This document shows positions 38,470 to 54,232 of a stretch of DNA of 64,000 bases, piece after piece. The notes under the pieces were generated by a model. The model did not search any database. It saw nothing but the letters and a program-made list of their open reading frames with translations, and was not told the DNA's origin. Both the position numbers and the translations under genes were made by a program. Location of the stretch: positions 872,010-936,009 of the forward strand of contig JAAOOA010000147.1 in NCBI GenBank assembly GCA_012861695.1. Direction: 5' to 3'. This DNA comes from Trematomus loennbergii. Lineage: Eukaryota > Chordata > Actinopteri > Perciformes > Nototheniidae. Numbering within the stretch: the stretch's first letter is position 1; every line of letters begins with the position of its first letter.

Positions 38470-38529
38470 TTGTGTGTGTGTGTGTGGTGTGGTGTGTGTG
38501 TGTGTGGTGTGTGTGTGTGTGTGTGTGTG

Positions 38530-38564
<35 letters not shown>

Positions 38565-38574
38565 TGTGTGTGTT
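38470..38574. repeat. (TG)n microsatellite with repeated GGTG interruptions
   Basis: About 105 bp, with at least four TGGTGTG phase shifts. Confidence 0.96.
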
Positions 38575-38670
38575 TGGGTACAAGGACCTGAAACATGCAC
38601 TTGGGATAGACATGCTTTAAAGGCTCTTTGTGTGAACACGGGAAGGCATCAGAGAGGGATAATCTTTACC

Positions 38671-38673
<3 letters not shown>

Positions 38674-38735
<62 letters not shown>

Positions 38736-38785
38736 GTGTGTGTGTGTGTGTGTGTGGTGTGTGTGTGTGTGTGTGTGTGTGTGTG
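38674..38785. repeat. (TG)n microsatellite
   Basis: About 112 bp, with a TGTTG and a TGGTG interruption. Confidence 0.97.
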
Positions 38786-39749
38786 ATATGACAGGTGTTG
38801 GGGATGAGATCTCCAATTATCACACTTTAATACCTTTTTCCTGTTCACACATAAACACACACCTCAGAGTGGAGTGGAGGGTCGATTTAGGAAGAACCGA
38901 AAATGTAGTCAGAAAAAGACCATGAAGTATTTAAATGTCTGATCCTTTTATCAGAGCTGAACTCCAATAAATCAACTCGGACATTATTCCAATATCAAAG
39001 CCAGAACTCAAATACTGGTTGGTTCTTGAGTGATATAGTCCTGTCAAACATACAAAGGTTGGTCTTAAGAACATTCAGAAATAAAGCACAGATTTCTGAT
39101 TGGCCGGAACATTTCTATTACAATCTTATAAAAAGGACACCTCCAACTAAATAACACTTAGAGCAAGTTACTGTTATTCATTTTGTTAACATGGTAACAG
39201 AGGTAGACTCAGGAGGAGGAAACACATTTTCACTTACAGTTGAGTTCCCTTTTAAAACCTACTCTAGATTTCATGGGAATACAGAATATGAATATATGTA
39301 TATTAATGCCGGCAATGTCCTGAGGTTATCTTGCCTTTAAACTGGGACTTTTAGCCCTAAAAAAAAACATCCTTTACAAACTGGAGATGTAAACTTGTCA
39401 ATCTAAAAGAAGATGCTACTTGATGGGTTGCATTATGGGACATGTAGGATCTACCAATGTTGGAGATGTGCCCATATAGATGCTAAAAGTGGGGATTTCT
39501 TGACCTCTGCAGCTTCTATTTTGACCAATTCCTTCTGAAATCTGTCTCTCGTGAGGCCATCAAACTTTATGTATAGGCATAAAACTAAATTACTGGAGTG
39601 TTCCTTTAAATCTGAAACAGATGCAGGAAGTGATGAGCTTGCAGCAAGCAGACGACCCGAGACAACCGGAAAACCGCTAATAATAAGATCTCAGAAGAAT
39701 AAAAAGCCCTGGCATCCACGTGAAATCTACAGTTTTATTTTGTATCAAA
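38786..39749. other. Unassigned non-coding sequence
   Basis: Mixed composition. The frame at 39551-39787 enters the hAT element and has no domain. Confidence 0.4.
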
Positions 39750-40004
39750 TTGCTTCTAGGGCTGCACGATTTGGGGATAAAATCTAATTGCGATTTTTCT
39801 GACAGATATTGCGATTGCGATTTGCGATATTTGTTTTTAAGCGACCCAACGGAAGTTTATTGTAAAATGGGGCCATATCTCCGGCTAGGAAGGTCGTATC
39901 AACATGCTCCCGTCTCTAGCACCCCCACAGCCAGAGCTACGAGTGAAAGAACTAAACTTACATGAAACTTCGTTGGGTTGCTTTAAAGTCCAGCTTCAGT
40001 TTAA

Positions 40005-40376
40005 AGGTGGGGTAGGTAAGTTTGAGAAACCGGCTCGAGATACACTTTTTGTTATATTCCATGGAATGCTCTTAACATCCCGATAGCAATGAATATCTTA
40101 AGTGCTTTGACAAAAAATCCATAAAAAATGTAATCTGTGGAAGCCGTAGTACTGTAAAAAGCACGACCAATCATTTTAGCCGGCCCGGCTAAAATAACTG
40201 GATGGCCTACCTGCCTGTCAGCCTTCCATCTGTGCACAAACTTATCTCGTGCCCTCATTGGTCATGTGCGCGTTCGTGTGTGTTGGAGGAGGGGCTCTAT
40301 AAGGAAGTGGCAGATTTTCTCCGGTTGTGTATTTTCAAATTCTAGCAATATCGAGCCAAACTTACCTACCCTACCT
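40005..40376. mobile_element. TTAA-type MITE, family G (372 bp), nested
   Basis: TTAA at 40001-40004 and 40377-40380; TIRs AGGTGGGGTAGGTAAGTTTG and, reverse-complemented, AGGTAGGGTAGGTAAGTTTG. It is inserted within the hAT element at 39758-40798, so it is younger than its host. The interior has a ccaatcatttt motif and a short agccggcccggct palindrome near 40180. Confidence 0.9.
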
Positions 40377-40499
40377 TTAAGATTCACCCTGTAATAGATG
40401 TAAAACATGTGATGGAGCATTACTAACCTGACTCAGATGCTTTGCTTCACCAAACCATCTAGGAAAGCTCCAAGCACTGTGGGAGAAGCCTGTGACCTA

Positions 40500-40567
40500 A
40501 GATTTTCATCGACATAACTACTCTGTAGCTATGTTCGTATGACAAATAAAAAACCTTGAACCTTGAA
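40500..40567 (+). mobile_element. LINE-like 3' tail
   Basis: tgtagctatgttcgtatgac then aaataaaaaaccttgaaccttga resembles the common teleost LINE end tgacaataaag...cttgaa. The same family appears inverted near 48640-48710. It may be part of the hAT element's captured interior. Confidence 0.5.
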
Positions 40568-40806
40568 ATTTGGAAAAGGGCAGGCACTTTCAAAAATAAT
40601 TGGCAGGTGACTGGATCAATCTGTCTATCACCTTCTATCATGGGCCACTTCTGATTGGTTAACAATGGCTGGTACATGTGGAGCACAGCACTTCTGATTG
40701 GTGTGGATGACTGACACACAAGAAATAAAAAAAAATGTGATAATCGCATCATTTAAAATCACGATTTCGATTTCAAATCGATTAATCGTTCAGCCCAGTT
40801 GCTTCC

Positions 40807-42778
40807 CAGAACAACAGATTTACCTTATTTACGTGTTTCTCTTCATGTGTATGATCTCATCTTTGAGAGATGCTATAATAAAGTAAAAAACCCTCTGATA
40901 TCTTTGAACAGTTTACCATGCATTTCTTACTCACAACGCACAAGACTGTTTGTTTTATCACTCCCCAAAAATACCAGTAAATGAGAATATTTTAAAGTAG
41001 TGATGACACATGATTAATCACAGATTATTGTAATTATCACACATTTAATTTCATGTTTTCATTGATTGTCACCACTTTTTTAAAACACATACAGACTGTC
41101 TGTGTTTCTGTCCTCTCTCTTTTCTTTGATGGTGTATCTGCTGCATCAGCGTGGCGACAGGCAGCGCTGTGACATCATCTAAAGGAGACAGAGTGTGATG
41201 ACTGACACTATCCCCGGCCTGTCAATCATCCTCTCCGCCTAAAGCTGTTTATCTGCAGCTGTGACTGGTGGAGGGACAGGTGTGTGTGCCCCGTCCAGCG
41301 CATGCCATCACACACACAGGTGTTGTTTGTTTCTGTGTGTCTGCGAAGCCCAGCTGTTTACTGTTGACCTGCTGCCTTTGTTTGTTTACAGGCTTGGCTT
41401 ATAGTGTTTAAACAGTTGACTTGTTCATATACTGGTACACAATTTCAATATCATTTTTAATTGTTCAAGAAAATAAATTATATTGCAATTGTTTGGCAGA
41501 TGGTTTTGAAAAAAGGCATCTTTGTTGTGATTCAAATATCAAGAGTTCATTTTATTGATCGTTTGCTGACACTAGAAACCAGAGATCAAACTGGCAAACT
41601 GTACCAATAATGGCCTACACATATTAAACTTTCTTGCTCTCAAAATTGATCTGTTTAATATCATAAAGATAATCTGCTATATAGACCCATATAAATGTAT
41701 TTGCATTCCCAACACTTATTTAAATTATGTAATCTATTGCTGATACAGATTGGTCTTTTCTCCCCTGGAAAATGTACTTTACCAAGAGTTCAATTATGTA
41801 AATTAACTTCAATATAACTTCAAGAAACAGTCTATAATACCAAATACACATTAACATGAAAATGGCTTTTAATAAGGTATCTCAAAATCTGTAAATACAC
41901 TGTAGATAACTTCAATCATAATTAGTTCATAATTGATACGTCTTCTACAGTTTTCTGTAATTATATTTTAATTCCTTTTATTAAAACATCTTAACTTATG
42001 CTGGTTCACCCTTATTTCTTCACATGTTTTAGTGTCCGTAGACATACAGTGTAACCCCGGAGGAGTCATTCATCTCTCTCAACAATGAATTTTGGATAAA
42101 GAGAGCGTGTTATTCACCATTACCTGCTCTGTTGCTTTCATTTGAAACGTTCGCTCCAGCTTTGGTTTGGTTGCAGGATTAATTTATATCTGCATGATTA
42201 GGATATTTGTGCATAATGTGGAAGTGATCAGTATCAGGATGCATTAAAATAGTGGTGGATGGTTGTTGGAAAGGTAAAATAAAAGGCACACTTTAACATT
42301 TTGACTATTATTCTAATTAAACTGTTATTATGGATGGACATTCATATTTGTAAGCCCTGTCATCATCTTTGTGTCCTGCATCATCTGTTTCTTTTATCAA
42401 TGTGTTTTCTAAAAGCCAAAAATGATTTCTGCTGCTGCTGTTTTATAGTGTTTTAAGTAATATCTGTGCATACAATGGCTTTATTCTGAAGTATTTGTAT
42501 ATTTTTCTCTTTCTGAGACAAATTAATTCGGAGCTTGTGTTGCTCTAACGTCAAATATCCTCATCGCAATACTTTAAACATTCATCTGCAGTTTTTTTTG
42601 TAACTGATTCTGCACATATTTGCAAACCACAGATTGAAAATCACTGAATGGGGCCTTTCAAAGCATTAGATGGAATTTTCTCGTGTGTTTTCGTTCCTGC
42701 TCATGTGTTTGCAGTGTTTGTACAGTTCTGTGTATTTTTACAGAAGTGTGAGTGTGTGTCCACATGGCCTGTGTCTAT
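40807..42778. other. Unassigned non-coding sequence
   Basis: AT-rich. About 41090-41400 is unique, less AT-rich sequence (cgtggcgacaggcagcgctg, catcatctaaaggag). No coding or repeat signal; frames are short. Confidence 0.45.
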
Positions 42779-42847
42779 GTGTGTGTGTATGTGTGTGTGT
42801 GTGTGTGTGGTGTGTGTGTGTGTGTGTGTGTATGTGTGTGTGTGTGT
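42779..42847. repeat. (TG)n microsatellite
   Basis: Includes TATG and TGGTG variants. Confidence 0.95.
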
Positions 42848-43117
42848 TATGGCTGGACGACCGTCACAGGCTCATGAGCTGGCCGTGAACCACGCTGGTG
42901 CGTACAGTTTACACATGGTACAGTGTGTGTGTTAGTGTAAATGTGTGTGTATATTCGCCATGACCCATAATGTTTTTCTCCAGGAGAAGAGGGGAGGTGA
43001 ACCCGAGAGTTCTGCCCCAGTTTGGAGGTCCTCTGGCGGGGTGACGTCCCGAGGGGCCTGTGGCTCCGGGTCTGACCTGGAGGACGTTCCAGATCTGTGA
43101 GGATGCACCATCCGTAG

Positions 43118-44776
<1,659 letters not shown>

Positions 44777-44857
<81 letters not shown>
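44777..44857. repeat. (TG)n microsatellite
   Basis: About 80 bp, one GGTG phase shift near 44818. Confidence 0.97.
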
Positions 44858-44858
<1 letters not shown>

Positions 44859-45505
44859 GGGGGAGTGCACAGAGCCAAGTGTTGTTTTAACACGACTGTT
44901 ACATTATGCATGCTGACAGCCCTGCCTGTCCCCATTAAAGGCCCATCTTGTTTCCCCATTATATCTGGTTTCTCTGTTAATAGAGCTCTTTGTGTGGCAC
45001 TTCCCTTTATACCGAGGTTGTTCCAACAGAAAGGTCAGCGCCCGTACAACCTGCCACGCCGCCGCCGCGCACAAAACCCCGAATCACGACGACGGCACGT
45101 TTTCTCATTACAGGAGCTGTGTTCGCCAGCTCTTCTTTTGTTTTGTGCATTGATTTACTTCTTTCTGTATCGCTTTCTCAAAAGGCATACATTACGGGGT
45201 TTGAAAGCTTTAACTAACGACTTTATCATTATTAATCTGTCACTGCTTTTTCAGTTTACAAACTAAAATCCACTTGGCTGGTGCATATTTTTCTCCATCG
45301 TAACTGAAATTGTCTTTTAAGTGAACACTTGTATTAATTAGAAAGACAAAATATGGTTTTATACTAATGTGGTTTTGTGATCACATGGCTTGTAGAGCGT
45401 ACAAATAACAGACTTCCCATTACTCCAAAATCCAAATGGTCCCAAAAATGGACCAAAAACCAATTGTCCGACAGCCTGTTACCCTGAAACTAAAAGTATA
45501 TTGTT
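44858..45505. other. Unassigned non-coding sequence
   Basis: A GC-richer stretch at 45020-45110 (gccgccgccgcgca). The frame at 44733-45266 crosses a TG run and has no domain. Confidence 0.4.
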
Positions 45506-45656
45506 CCTATAGCCCAGGGGTGTCAAACTCAAATACACAGTGGGCCAAAATAAAAAAATGGGTACTAGTCGAGGGCCGGACTGGTTCAATGTTTATTGCA
45601 AAATGTATTGAAATGAACTTATTGCACATATTAAACCTGGAACTAACAAAGCTTAA

Positions 45657-46144
45657 AGGGGACCTATCATGCAAAATGCACTTTTGTACGTCTTTTATAC
45701 ATGAATATGTGTCCCCGGTGTTCCAGGGAACTCACCAAGTGTCAGAAAACACAACCCTCTCTATTTCCCTCCATACCCAAATCTCTAAAAAGGGGCTGCA
45801 ACGGATCTGATAAAAACTGATCCAGATTTGAACACTGTCCTGACGTCAGGACGGTGGCGCTACGGCTATTGGGCCAACTCCACCAATCAGGAGGAGACAG
45901 CCACGGCCATTGCCGTTCAAAAGCGCTGGAGACGCTGTAGTACATATGCCAGGCCTGTAGGTGGTGCTGTTCTCACAGAATCAGCCCTTGCTAAAACAGA
46001 GCTAAAAAATGTCAAATTGAGCAAAATGAGGCATGGCTAAAATGCATGATCTGTTTGGTATTTAAAAAAAAAAAAAGTATAAATATGCCTTATATAGGTA
46101 TGGTCCTACACTATATTATTCAAATATAGCATGATAGGTCCACT
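45657..46144 (+). mobile_element. TTAA-type MITE, family B copy 3 (488 bp), nested
   Basis: TTAA at 45653-45656 and 46145-46148; TIRs AGGGGACCTATCATGC and AGTGGACCTATCATGC. It is nearly the same as copy 1 (656-1143) in inverted orientation, suggesting spread of one deleted form. It lies within the hAT element at 45514-46586. A CRE-like palindrome lies at 45839-45850. Confidence 0.93.
45839..45850. promoter_or_regulatory. CRE-like palindrome in family B copy 3
   Basis: CCTGACGTCAGG followed by ccaccaatcagg. Same arrangement as copies 1 and 2. Confidence 0.5.
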
Positions 46145-46594
46145 TTAAATGATTGCCTATAAAAACAACATTAAACATTAAATAATCAGTTGCATTCATT
46201 TCTTATGGCTCTATCTGCAGCTTTTCCGGAGTCATTTCTTATGATTACATTTCTCCACAGGCCAACAACAGCTTCAAAAAAACAATTTCCCTCAAAGAAA
46301 AACAAACATGCCCTGTTGTCTCAAGAAAAAAGGAAACATCCATGTAAACTCAGTGTGCTGCTGTGATGCTATTTCAAGCAGATACTTGGCATCTCATCTT
46401 GGGTGCAAGTTCATCAATGTTTGGGGTCAGGCTCTGAGCTGAGGAAACCCTCAGGATTGAGTGAAGGTGTGCGTGCAATATACCGGCGGGCCAGATCTAA
46501 TAGTAATTAAAAATTATCCTGCGGGCCGAAATTAAATCCACCAAGGGCCTGATTTAGCCCCCGGGCCTTGAGTTTGACACATGTAGCCTATAGC

Positions 46595-48640
46595 TTTGAA
46601 GATACACTCTTTCTGCAACAAACAGAACCACGTAATTATTATGCATTGTAAGACCTGCACTTATTTCCTTCATTGTTGGATTGGTTAAATTGAGTCACGT
46701 GGAGTGAGATTAGTTAGTAGGTTAAGGGTAGAGGTAAGCCAACAATAGGCCGAATATGGCAGGACTTGGCAAAGAAGAAAACAATATGTGACCAGAAAGG
46801 TCAAATATTTAGCCCTTTGCTAATGTCTGTTGAAGGTACAGTGTTTTTTCTTCTGACTAATGGGCCATCTTCTGATTATTTTCGGGGTATCAAGCTGTTG
46901 GACAAATGGGCTCCGTCCAAAGGGAATTTCTTTTTTAATAACGGGTTTTTTAAATGATAGGCGTCAGACTAATGACATCCACCTCGAGACAGAGAACAAT
47001 AGACTCTTTTGATCAATTGATTTAATGTAAACAGAGACTATTGGTGGCAAGAGGTTTTATAGTAGCACTGATAAAAGTACGAGACTCAAGATTGTGCCTT
47101 GCTGAATGACGTTTTGTTAAAAGTTGACATTCAATGTTTTTCTGCCTGACAATCCTTCCTATTTTGCCAGGTCAATCATACAGTTGTGATCTCACGAAAA
47201 AGAGTGCCGAAATGCAAATCTTTCAATTTTTTGAATGTGACCCAGGAACAAAAACACAGGGTCAGTCCAAACCAAAAAATTGTTGATAGTTTATGAATTG
47301 ACCAAATAAAAAAAATAAAAAAATCCAAATATTGAGATTTGAATGTGCAGGAATGTCAGAATAACCCCTTAATGAATCCTTCACTAGCATCCCTCACTAC
47401 AGGTCTACGTAATGGATATTGTGCAGCATGGCGGTCATTACTGATACAAGAACACCCAAAAGGATATAAATAAAATCACAGCAGCACTGATCTTGGTTTT
47501 CGGTAACTATCCAGTTCAGAGTTTATTTTCCACTAACAAGTCTTTAAACACTACAGAGCCCAAACCATGTTCCGTGTGTACTTCCTCTCTGTCTTCTTTT
47601 GTTGAATTATCTGACGTCTAAGGCTCTGTTACCAGATTTAGAAATGGTCATTATTTTTGCTTAGCAGTGTTGTGTTATAGATTAACAACCTCTGAAATGT
47701 CCAAATTGACCAATCAGAATCGAGTATTCAAGCCATGTAATAATAGCTTATAAAGTGAAGAATGTATGACCCTTTTTTATTCCAATAAGACATCGAGCCT
47801 GCTGTTAAAAATGTTTCCATAATCCATCTGCCTAGTCAGTCCGATAAAACATGAAACATTACCTTTGACGTAAAATGAATTCCCAAATGAAGTAAAGCCA
47901 CACCATGAGTCTTTCCCTTATTTTAGTACCCATAATTCTGTGGGTTTGAAGCACGTTTCCATCCAAATTCTGTCACAGCTAGAAAAATGCAGCGAATACG
48001 TGTGTGTGTGTGATTATATTTGCCTTGAATCCATCAAGCGGTTTAACACAGCTACTACTTAGAAATCCTCCATCATCTCAAACGCTGTGGAAGGACTTCA
48101 TTATTATAACTGCATGAAATAATATCCCGCTTCTTCTGCCATCTTTTTTCTTCATTCCCTTCTCCTTTCCCCCCATTTGCTTTATTTTCTTTCTATCAAT
48201 GGTACATTTTTGACCGCCTTCCCTCTCCCGCGCCCTCTCTCATCTGAGTCCGCTGTGTGCCGGCCTCTGCCAGTGATCCGTGGACGGTAATAGCCATTCC
48301 TGCTGCTCCCACAGCACACACCATTACTGCTGGAACACCCAGACTGAGAGCCACAGACGAAGAAGCAGAGAAGGGGGGAAAAGAGCGAAGAAAGACAGAA
48401 AGGGTGCGTTTGAAAATAGTTCCATCCGGAGCGTAATCTGGCAAAAACTGTACCGTAAACTTGGAGTGCTGTTAGACTGTAAAGTTTGGATATTCAGAGC
48501 AGCTCACTCTCGTAGCATCGGGGTTAAGCACACTGAATGTGTGAAATGTACTTGTGTGGCATATTGTTTAATAAAATGAAATTATGTGAGAAAAACGGCA
48601 TCCACTTTGACACTGGAACACAGACGATATTTCAATCAAG
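46595..48640. other. Unassigned non-coding sequence
   Basis: Mostly AT-rich unique sequence; pyrimidine-rich at about 48130-48245. Short overlapping frames on both strands near 48196-48579 have no domain. No transposon ends were found. Confidence 0.45.
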
Positions 48641-48710
48641 GTTCAAAGCTTTTATTGTCATATGTACATAGCTACACTGTACATAGTGTAATATGAAATT
48701 CTCAGGCATC
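48640..48710 (-). mobile_element. LINE 3' tail (minus strand)
   Basis: On the minus strand, gtagctatgtacatatgac is followed by aataaaagctttgaaccttga, the same end type as at 40500-40567. The copy is 5'-truncated. Confidence 0.62.
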
Positions 48711-49972
<1,262 letters not shown>

Positions 49973-50111
49973 AATGTGCCTCTCACAGAAAATGTTCAGC
50001 GATACCATGAGAAAAATTGAGCTCTCCATTTCTCTTTTTTCGCAGTGTAAGTCTAGAGAAATGTCCTCACTGGTTCTTCAAACTGCTTAACACAATGTGT
50101 ATTTATGTATT

Positions 50112-50165
50112 AAGTAAGGCAAGGTAATTTATAGAGCATATTTGGGACATGCCTTAAATGCCTTA
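50112..50165 (-). mobile_element. LINE 3' tail (minus strand)
   Basis: aaggcaaggtaatttatagagcatattt corresponds on the minus strand to a gctctataaattaccttgcc end, the same end type as the LINE at 18266-18492. Confidence 0.5.
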
Positions 50166-50799
50166 AATAAGCATTAACACACAAAACAAACGGAAAACAA
50201 GTCTATTCATAAAACAGAGATAAGGTTTAGAGTCAACATTGGAAATACAGTCAATTCTGCAAATGTATAATAATAAAACATCTCTAAATGACCTTTGGGA
50301 AAAGCTAATCTATGTGTGGTGCCAAAGAAGAAATGTAGTTTGTGAAGCGCAGCAAAATAAGGGGTAATGATTTCCAAGTGCAGAGAGCATCTGATTTGTT
50401 AAGCCTGCGTTCTAGGGCTCTAAATCACCATTACCTTTTCTTTTTAAGCAATTAAAAAAGGTTTGATGCTTTTTAATCCACTCGATCTGTTTTCCTATAG
50501 AACAACAAAGCCATATAAAACGTTGTCGTTGGGTTTCCTGTGCTAGAGGCAGAGCAATTCTCACAAACGAGGTTAAAAGTGTGAGTGAGATGGACAAAGC
50601 TAGTATGCATTGTGTTGTAAATTAAACTGACTTCCAGAAACGACTTTAAATACCACATTCCTTCGATGGGTTAGGTAAATGTCAAGTTAGTTAGTTAGCG
50701 GTCTTTACAGCTTTTTCTGTTTGTCGACTGACAATAATGTTGTTTATTCTTCTACTGTAGTAAGCAAGACTCAAGGTACTGCTTGAATAATTCCATTTT
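50166..50799. other. Unassigned non-coding sequence
   Basis: AT-rich; may include more of the truncated LINE next to 50112. No gene seen. Confidence 0.4.
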
Positions 50800-50900
50800 A
50801 TACTACATTATACTTCTACTACACTGCATCATCTCAGAGGTAAGTATTTTATGTTTTGCTCTACTTCATTCCTCTGATAGATGTAGTTACTTTACAGAAA
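50800..50900 (-). mobile_element. hAT MITE fragment
   Basis: Words tatacttctactaca, tcagaggtaagtatttt and tagttactttacag match the reverse complement of the hAT MITE 3' half. Diverged; no termini. Confidence 0.5.
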
Positions 50901-50973
50901 AAAAAAATTTTTTAAACGGCGGAGCTTGGTGCTCGTGAGATGGAGGGAATACGAGCATCGCTCATTGCACCTC

Positions 50974-51040
50974 TTAACCCTTTGGAGTCCGGGGCTAATT
51001 TGTCCGTTTTCGCATACTTTTGATTTAAGAAGTATGACAT
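50974..51040 (+). mobile_element. Left terminus of a TTAA-type element (host of family H)
   Basis: TTAAccctttggagtccggg is a plausible TTAA-element start. It is interrupted at 51040 by the family H element; sequence after 51936 should continue the host, but its right end was not found. Confidence 0.45.
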
Positions 51041-51043
51041 TAA

Positions 51044-51932
51044 AGGTCCCATGTCATGCTTTTCCGGTTGTTACCCGTCCCCTTGTGTGTTATGAAGGTT
51101 TTTCTGCATGTAAACGGTCTGCAGAGTCAAAAACCCTCAAAGTACACCCTGTAGCGAGTAAAACTCAAACACATGCTTCCCAAAACGCCTCGTTGGAGAT
51201 TTCTCATTTTCCATTGTTTACTTCCTGGGTACTGTGACGTGTGAATACCCAGAGGCCACACCCTCTGCCAGCATTTCACGAAAACAAAGCTTCCCAAACC
51301 TCTCAGCGATTCATGCCGGATATGTACAGCGTAGGGCACTGGAGAACGATGCTGTTCCTACTTTGTTTGGACCAGCGGGAGATTCGGGTACACAACCTGT
51401 AAGTATTCATTGTTGTTTGTGTATTTATGATGTTTAAAACAAACAAGGTATCTACCACGACTGTTTAAATGGGTAAACGTTTTTCGGGCTGCTAAGTTGG
51501 GATCGCGGAGAAATTCTCTCCGCAGACCCATTCTCTCCGCAGACCCATTCTCACAGCGTTAAAACCTTTTTCTTACTCAATATCAAGCCACACTTATTGT
51601 TTTTACTTCGGCTGTGAGTGTTTGTGTGTGCTCAGGATGTGTTTCGCTTGTTCTCGCTGTATCGCCGACACGGAAGCCTGTCCGCTCCTCGCAGCAGATC
51701 GCAGCAACGAGCCTCGCAACTTCCCGACCGATCAGAGCACACTGGGCTCACAGGGGGGGGGGAGGGGGGAGGAGCTCCAACAAGCCGTTTAGGACAGAGT
51801 GAATACACATACTATACAGAGATGCTGTATGAGAAACCAATGTGATTTTGGAAAATTGCACAATATAAATCTATTCTAGTAGACCTCAACAATGGAAATA
51901 TGATCAGTAGAAATGGCCATGACATGGGACCT
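51044..51932. mobile_element. TTAA-type element, family H (889 bp)
   Basis: TTAA at 51040-51043 and 51933-51936; TIRs AGGTCCCATGTCATGC and, reverse-complemented, AGGTCCCATGTCATGG. A run of G at about 51751-51772 and a direct repeat (ctctccgcagacccattct, twice near 51520-51551) lie inside. Frames at 51234-51437 and 51614-51845 have no domain. Non-autonomous. Confidence 0.88.
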
Positions 51933-51936
51933 TTAA

Positions 51937-54224
51937 GAAATGTTTAGCATATCGATGTTTGGTATCTCTTTTTTGAGAACAACCTCACTTATATAACCTG
52001 ATAGTTACTTTTTTCATTTTGACATACTATATGAACATATTGGCCCCAAACTGTCACAAAATACGTAAAAACTGATTTACGAGAGAGGCTACAATCTTTG
52101 AATATTTGGTACTCTAAAGGCTAGATTCCTGTAAAGAACCTGTTCAATTATAGTGGTAAAGTATATGTCCAATGCCCACATGGATCATTCTTGGTACAAC
52201 TTACTTACTATAGTTTTAAAGACTTATTGTTTAGATTGTCTTCCCACTTTTTTCCTGTTCCTGTGTACATATAGTATAGTGAAAATAGTAGAAACTAACT
52301 AAAAAAGTAAAAGTTATGCCTTTCGTTTCCATTAAATGTGATCAAAGCTGTGTTTTAACAGTTTTAGATGGGCCTGGCTGTGAAACCTGGAGGACATATC
52401 AGAGGATGTGATCGTGTAGCACATGCAGTCACACTTTGACTGCTTAGTTATCACGCCACACTTTTCTAGATCTGATCTTGATAGACTATTTTAATTCTTA
52501 TCATAATAGACTATTTCATGCACTGATGCCTTTTTACTCCCGTGCAGCTGAGATGAGGTATAATTGGTTTGTTATGCACATATTCAGTCTGCCTCACCGT
52601 GCAGCGGACATAATTTTATTGTGTTTTCTCTTTCTTCTCTTTTGTACTTGCACGATTGTTGAAACACAAGCTTTGGCTTACTTCTTTGCTTACTATATCT
52701 TCAAAAAGACACACACACTTTCACTGAAGATTAATAGTTGTTGCTTTGGTGCGATAAGTGATGATCGTCCACTGGAGCGCAACTCTTTTCTCCTATAATC
52801 TTTAACACAGTCAACACATGCACACATTTACATTGCTTCATCTTTCAGTCGTTAATGTGTGGGTTTAAGGTGGATGCATATGCGCCAAAGGTTAGGATAT
52901 TGTATAAAGTGAGTGACTATGGTCTGGCTCAGTGTTTTCACTTTCACTTCCTCAGCCTCTCTGTCAGATGGTTTCTGTCTCAGTGTGAGAGTGATTCTCT
53001 GGGATGTTTAGCTGTTTGAGTCCAATCGTACCCTGCGGTGTCACAATGTTTCCACTTTTACTTCTCTGCCACTTCAACTTACTTTCCCTCCTTCTCGTCA
53101 CCTTCATTTTTCACGGAAAATTTTACTTTGAACAATGCCAAAGGTACATTTCCGAATTTTGAAAACGAGCAGTAATCATGTTATTATGCATGCAAGTTGA
53201 GCAGCAAACACCAACACCTCCTTATATACCTCACAGGTAACTGATTGAAGTGGACTAAACCACTAGAAGGACATTTAACCACTTGTAGGGGATTTAACTA
53301 TGAACATACATATTACAAATTTGTCCCAAATTAACTAGATTCAATAACATTTTGCTCATACATTTTTTTTTACAATTGTGGATCAAGTATAGATGAAACA
53401 ATCAGCGTTGAGAGAAAACACCTTTGTCACATTGTCACAATTGATGCCACCATGCTTTTCAAACATGGTACACCCAGGAAGTACAAATAAACATGAGACC
53501 CTCTACCGAATTGTTTGCCTGAAGACCAGGATTCAGGTGTGGGACAAAGGTAAGTCAATACACAGATACATGAGCATTTGTTAGCAGTGTCATAAACTGT
53601 GTGTGTCGAGGCCCAGCTGCTTATTCATGTTTCATGTGTGGGAGTGACTTGCATGGCTGCCAAGCACTGGCAGATTGTCCTATGTTGCACAAGCATTAAC
53701 TCAAATCATGACTACTTATGTCTGCATTAATATGTTTTGGGAAAGGAACACACTTTCAGCCCACTTCCTCAGAGGCACCTACAGTACATACAGTATGTTG
53801 CTGGTTTTGTGTTGATAACACTCAAGTTCTCATACATACATACATACATGGGTAATTTACCCTCACTTTCACACTTTACCCATATCTTAGTCACACAAAT
53901 AAGTCACATAGTGTTGTCTTATCTGCTGTCTTTGTTGTTGTGGTTGTATTGAGCTACCTATTAAACTTTTACATTTGGATTTGTGCGATAAACCTCTTGA
54001 GGGTGAAGAGAGCAAACTGTCCAAAACAGGAATCTTTTGATGTTTTTTCTTACCATCCACTTTCATGTAACCCTGCTATTTAAACAGCTCAACAAAAGAG
54101 GAATAGCTTGCAGACTGTTATGAGTCTGGAGTACAAATATATTTCTTATAGACTTTTTACTATGTTTCCTGTGTAAAGCAAGTTAGGATAGCCAGCTAGC
54201 TTGGAGAGCTATTGTGACTGGCTA
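51937..54224. other. Unassigned non-coding sequence
   Basis: The first few hundred bases may be the rest of the TTAA element that starts at 50974. The remainder is AT-rich unique DNA. A short (CATA) run is at about 53832-53850. No coding signal. Confidence 0.45.
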
Positions 54225-54232
54225 GCATGTTT

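Larger units (their letters stand above)
39758..40798. mobile_element. hAT-type element (1041 bp) with a nested TTAA element
   Basis: Ends agggctgcacgatttgggg and, reverse-complemented, ctgggctgaacgattaatcg. The flanks are ttgcttct (39750-39757) and ttgcttcc (40799-40806), an 8-bp TSD with one mismatch. The gggctgcacgat terminus is a familiar fish hAT end. Subterminal gcgat/atcgca repeats are present. It contains a TTAA element at 40005-40376 and a LINE-tail-like sequence near 40500-40567. No transposase. Confidence 0.85.
45514..46586. mobile_element. hAT-type element (1073 bp) with a nested TTAA element
   Basis: Left end ccaggggtgtcaaactc, right end gagtttgacacatgtag, flanked by a perfect 8-bp TSD cctatagc at 45506-45513 and 46587-46594. 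The caggggtgtcaaactc terminus is a well-known hAT end. The interior has gggccgga/ggcgggcc-type subterminal repeats. It is interrupted by family B copy 3 at 45657-46144. No transposase. Confidence 0.92.

Noticed and set aside
50974..52400. Complete TTAA element hosting family H
   Set aside because: The left end is plausible but no matching right end was found, so only the left terminus is annotated.
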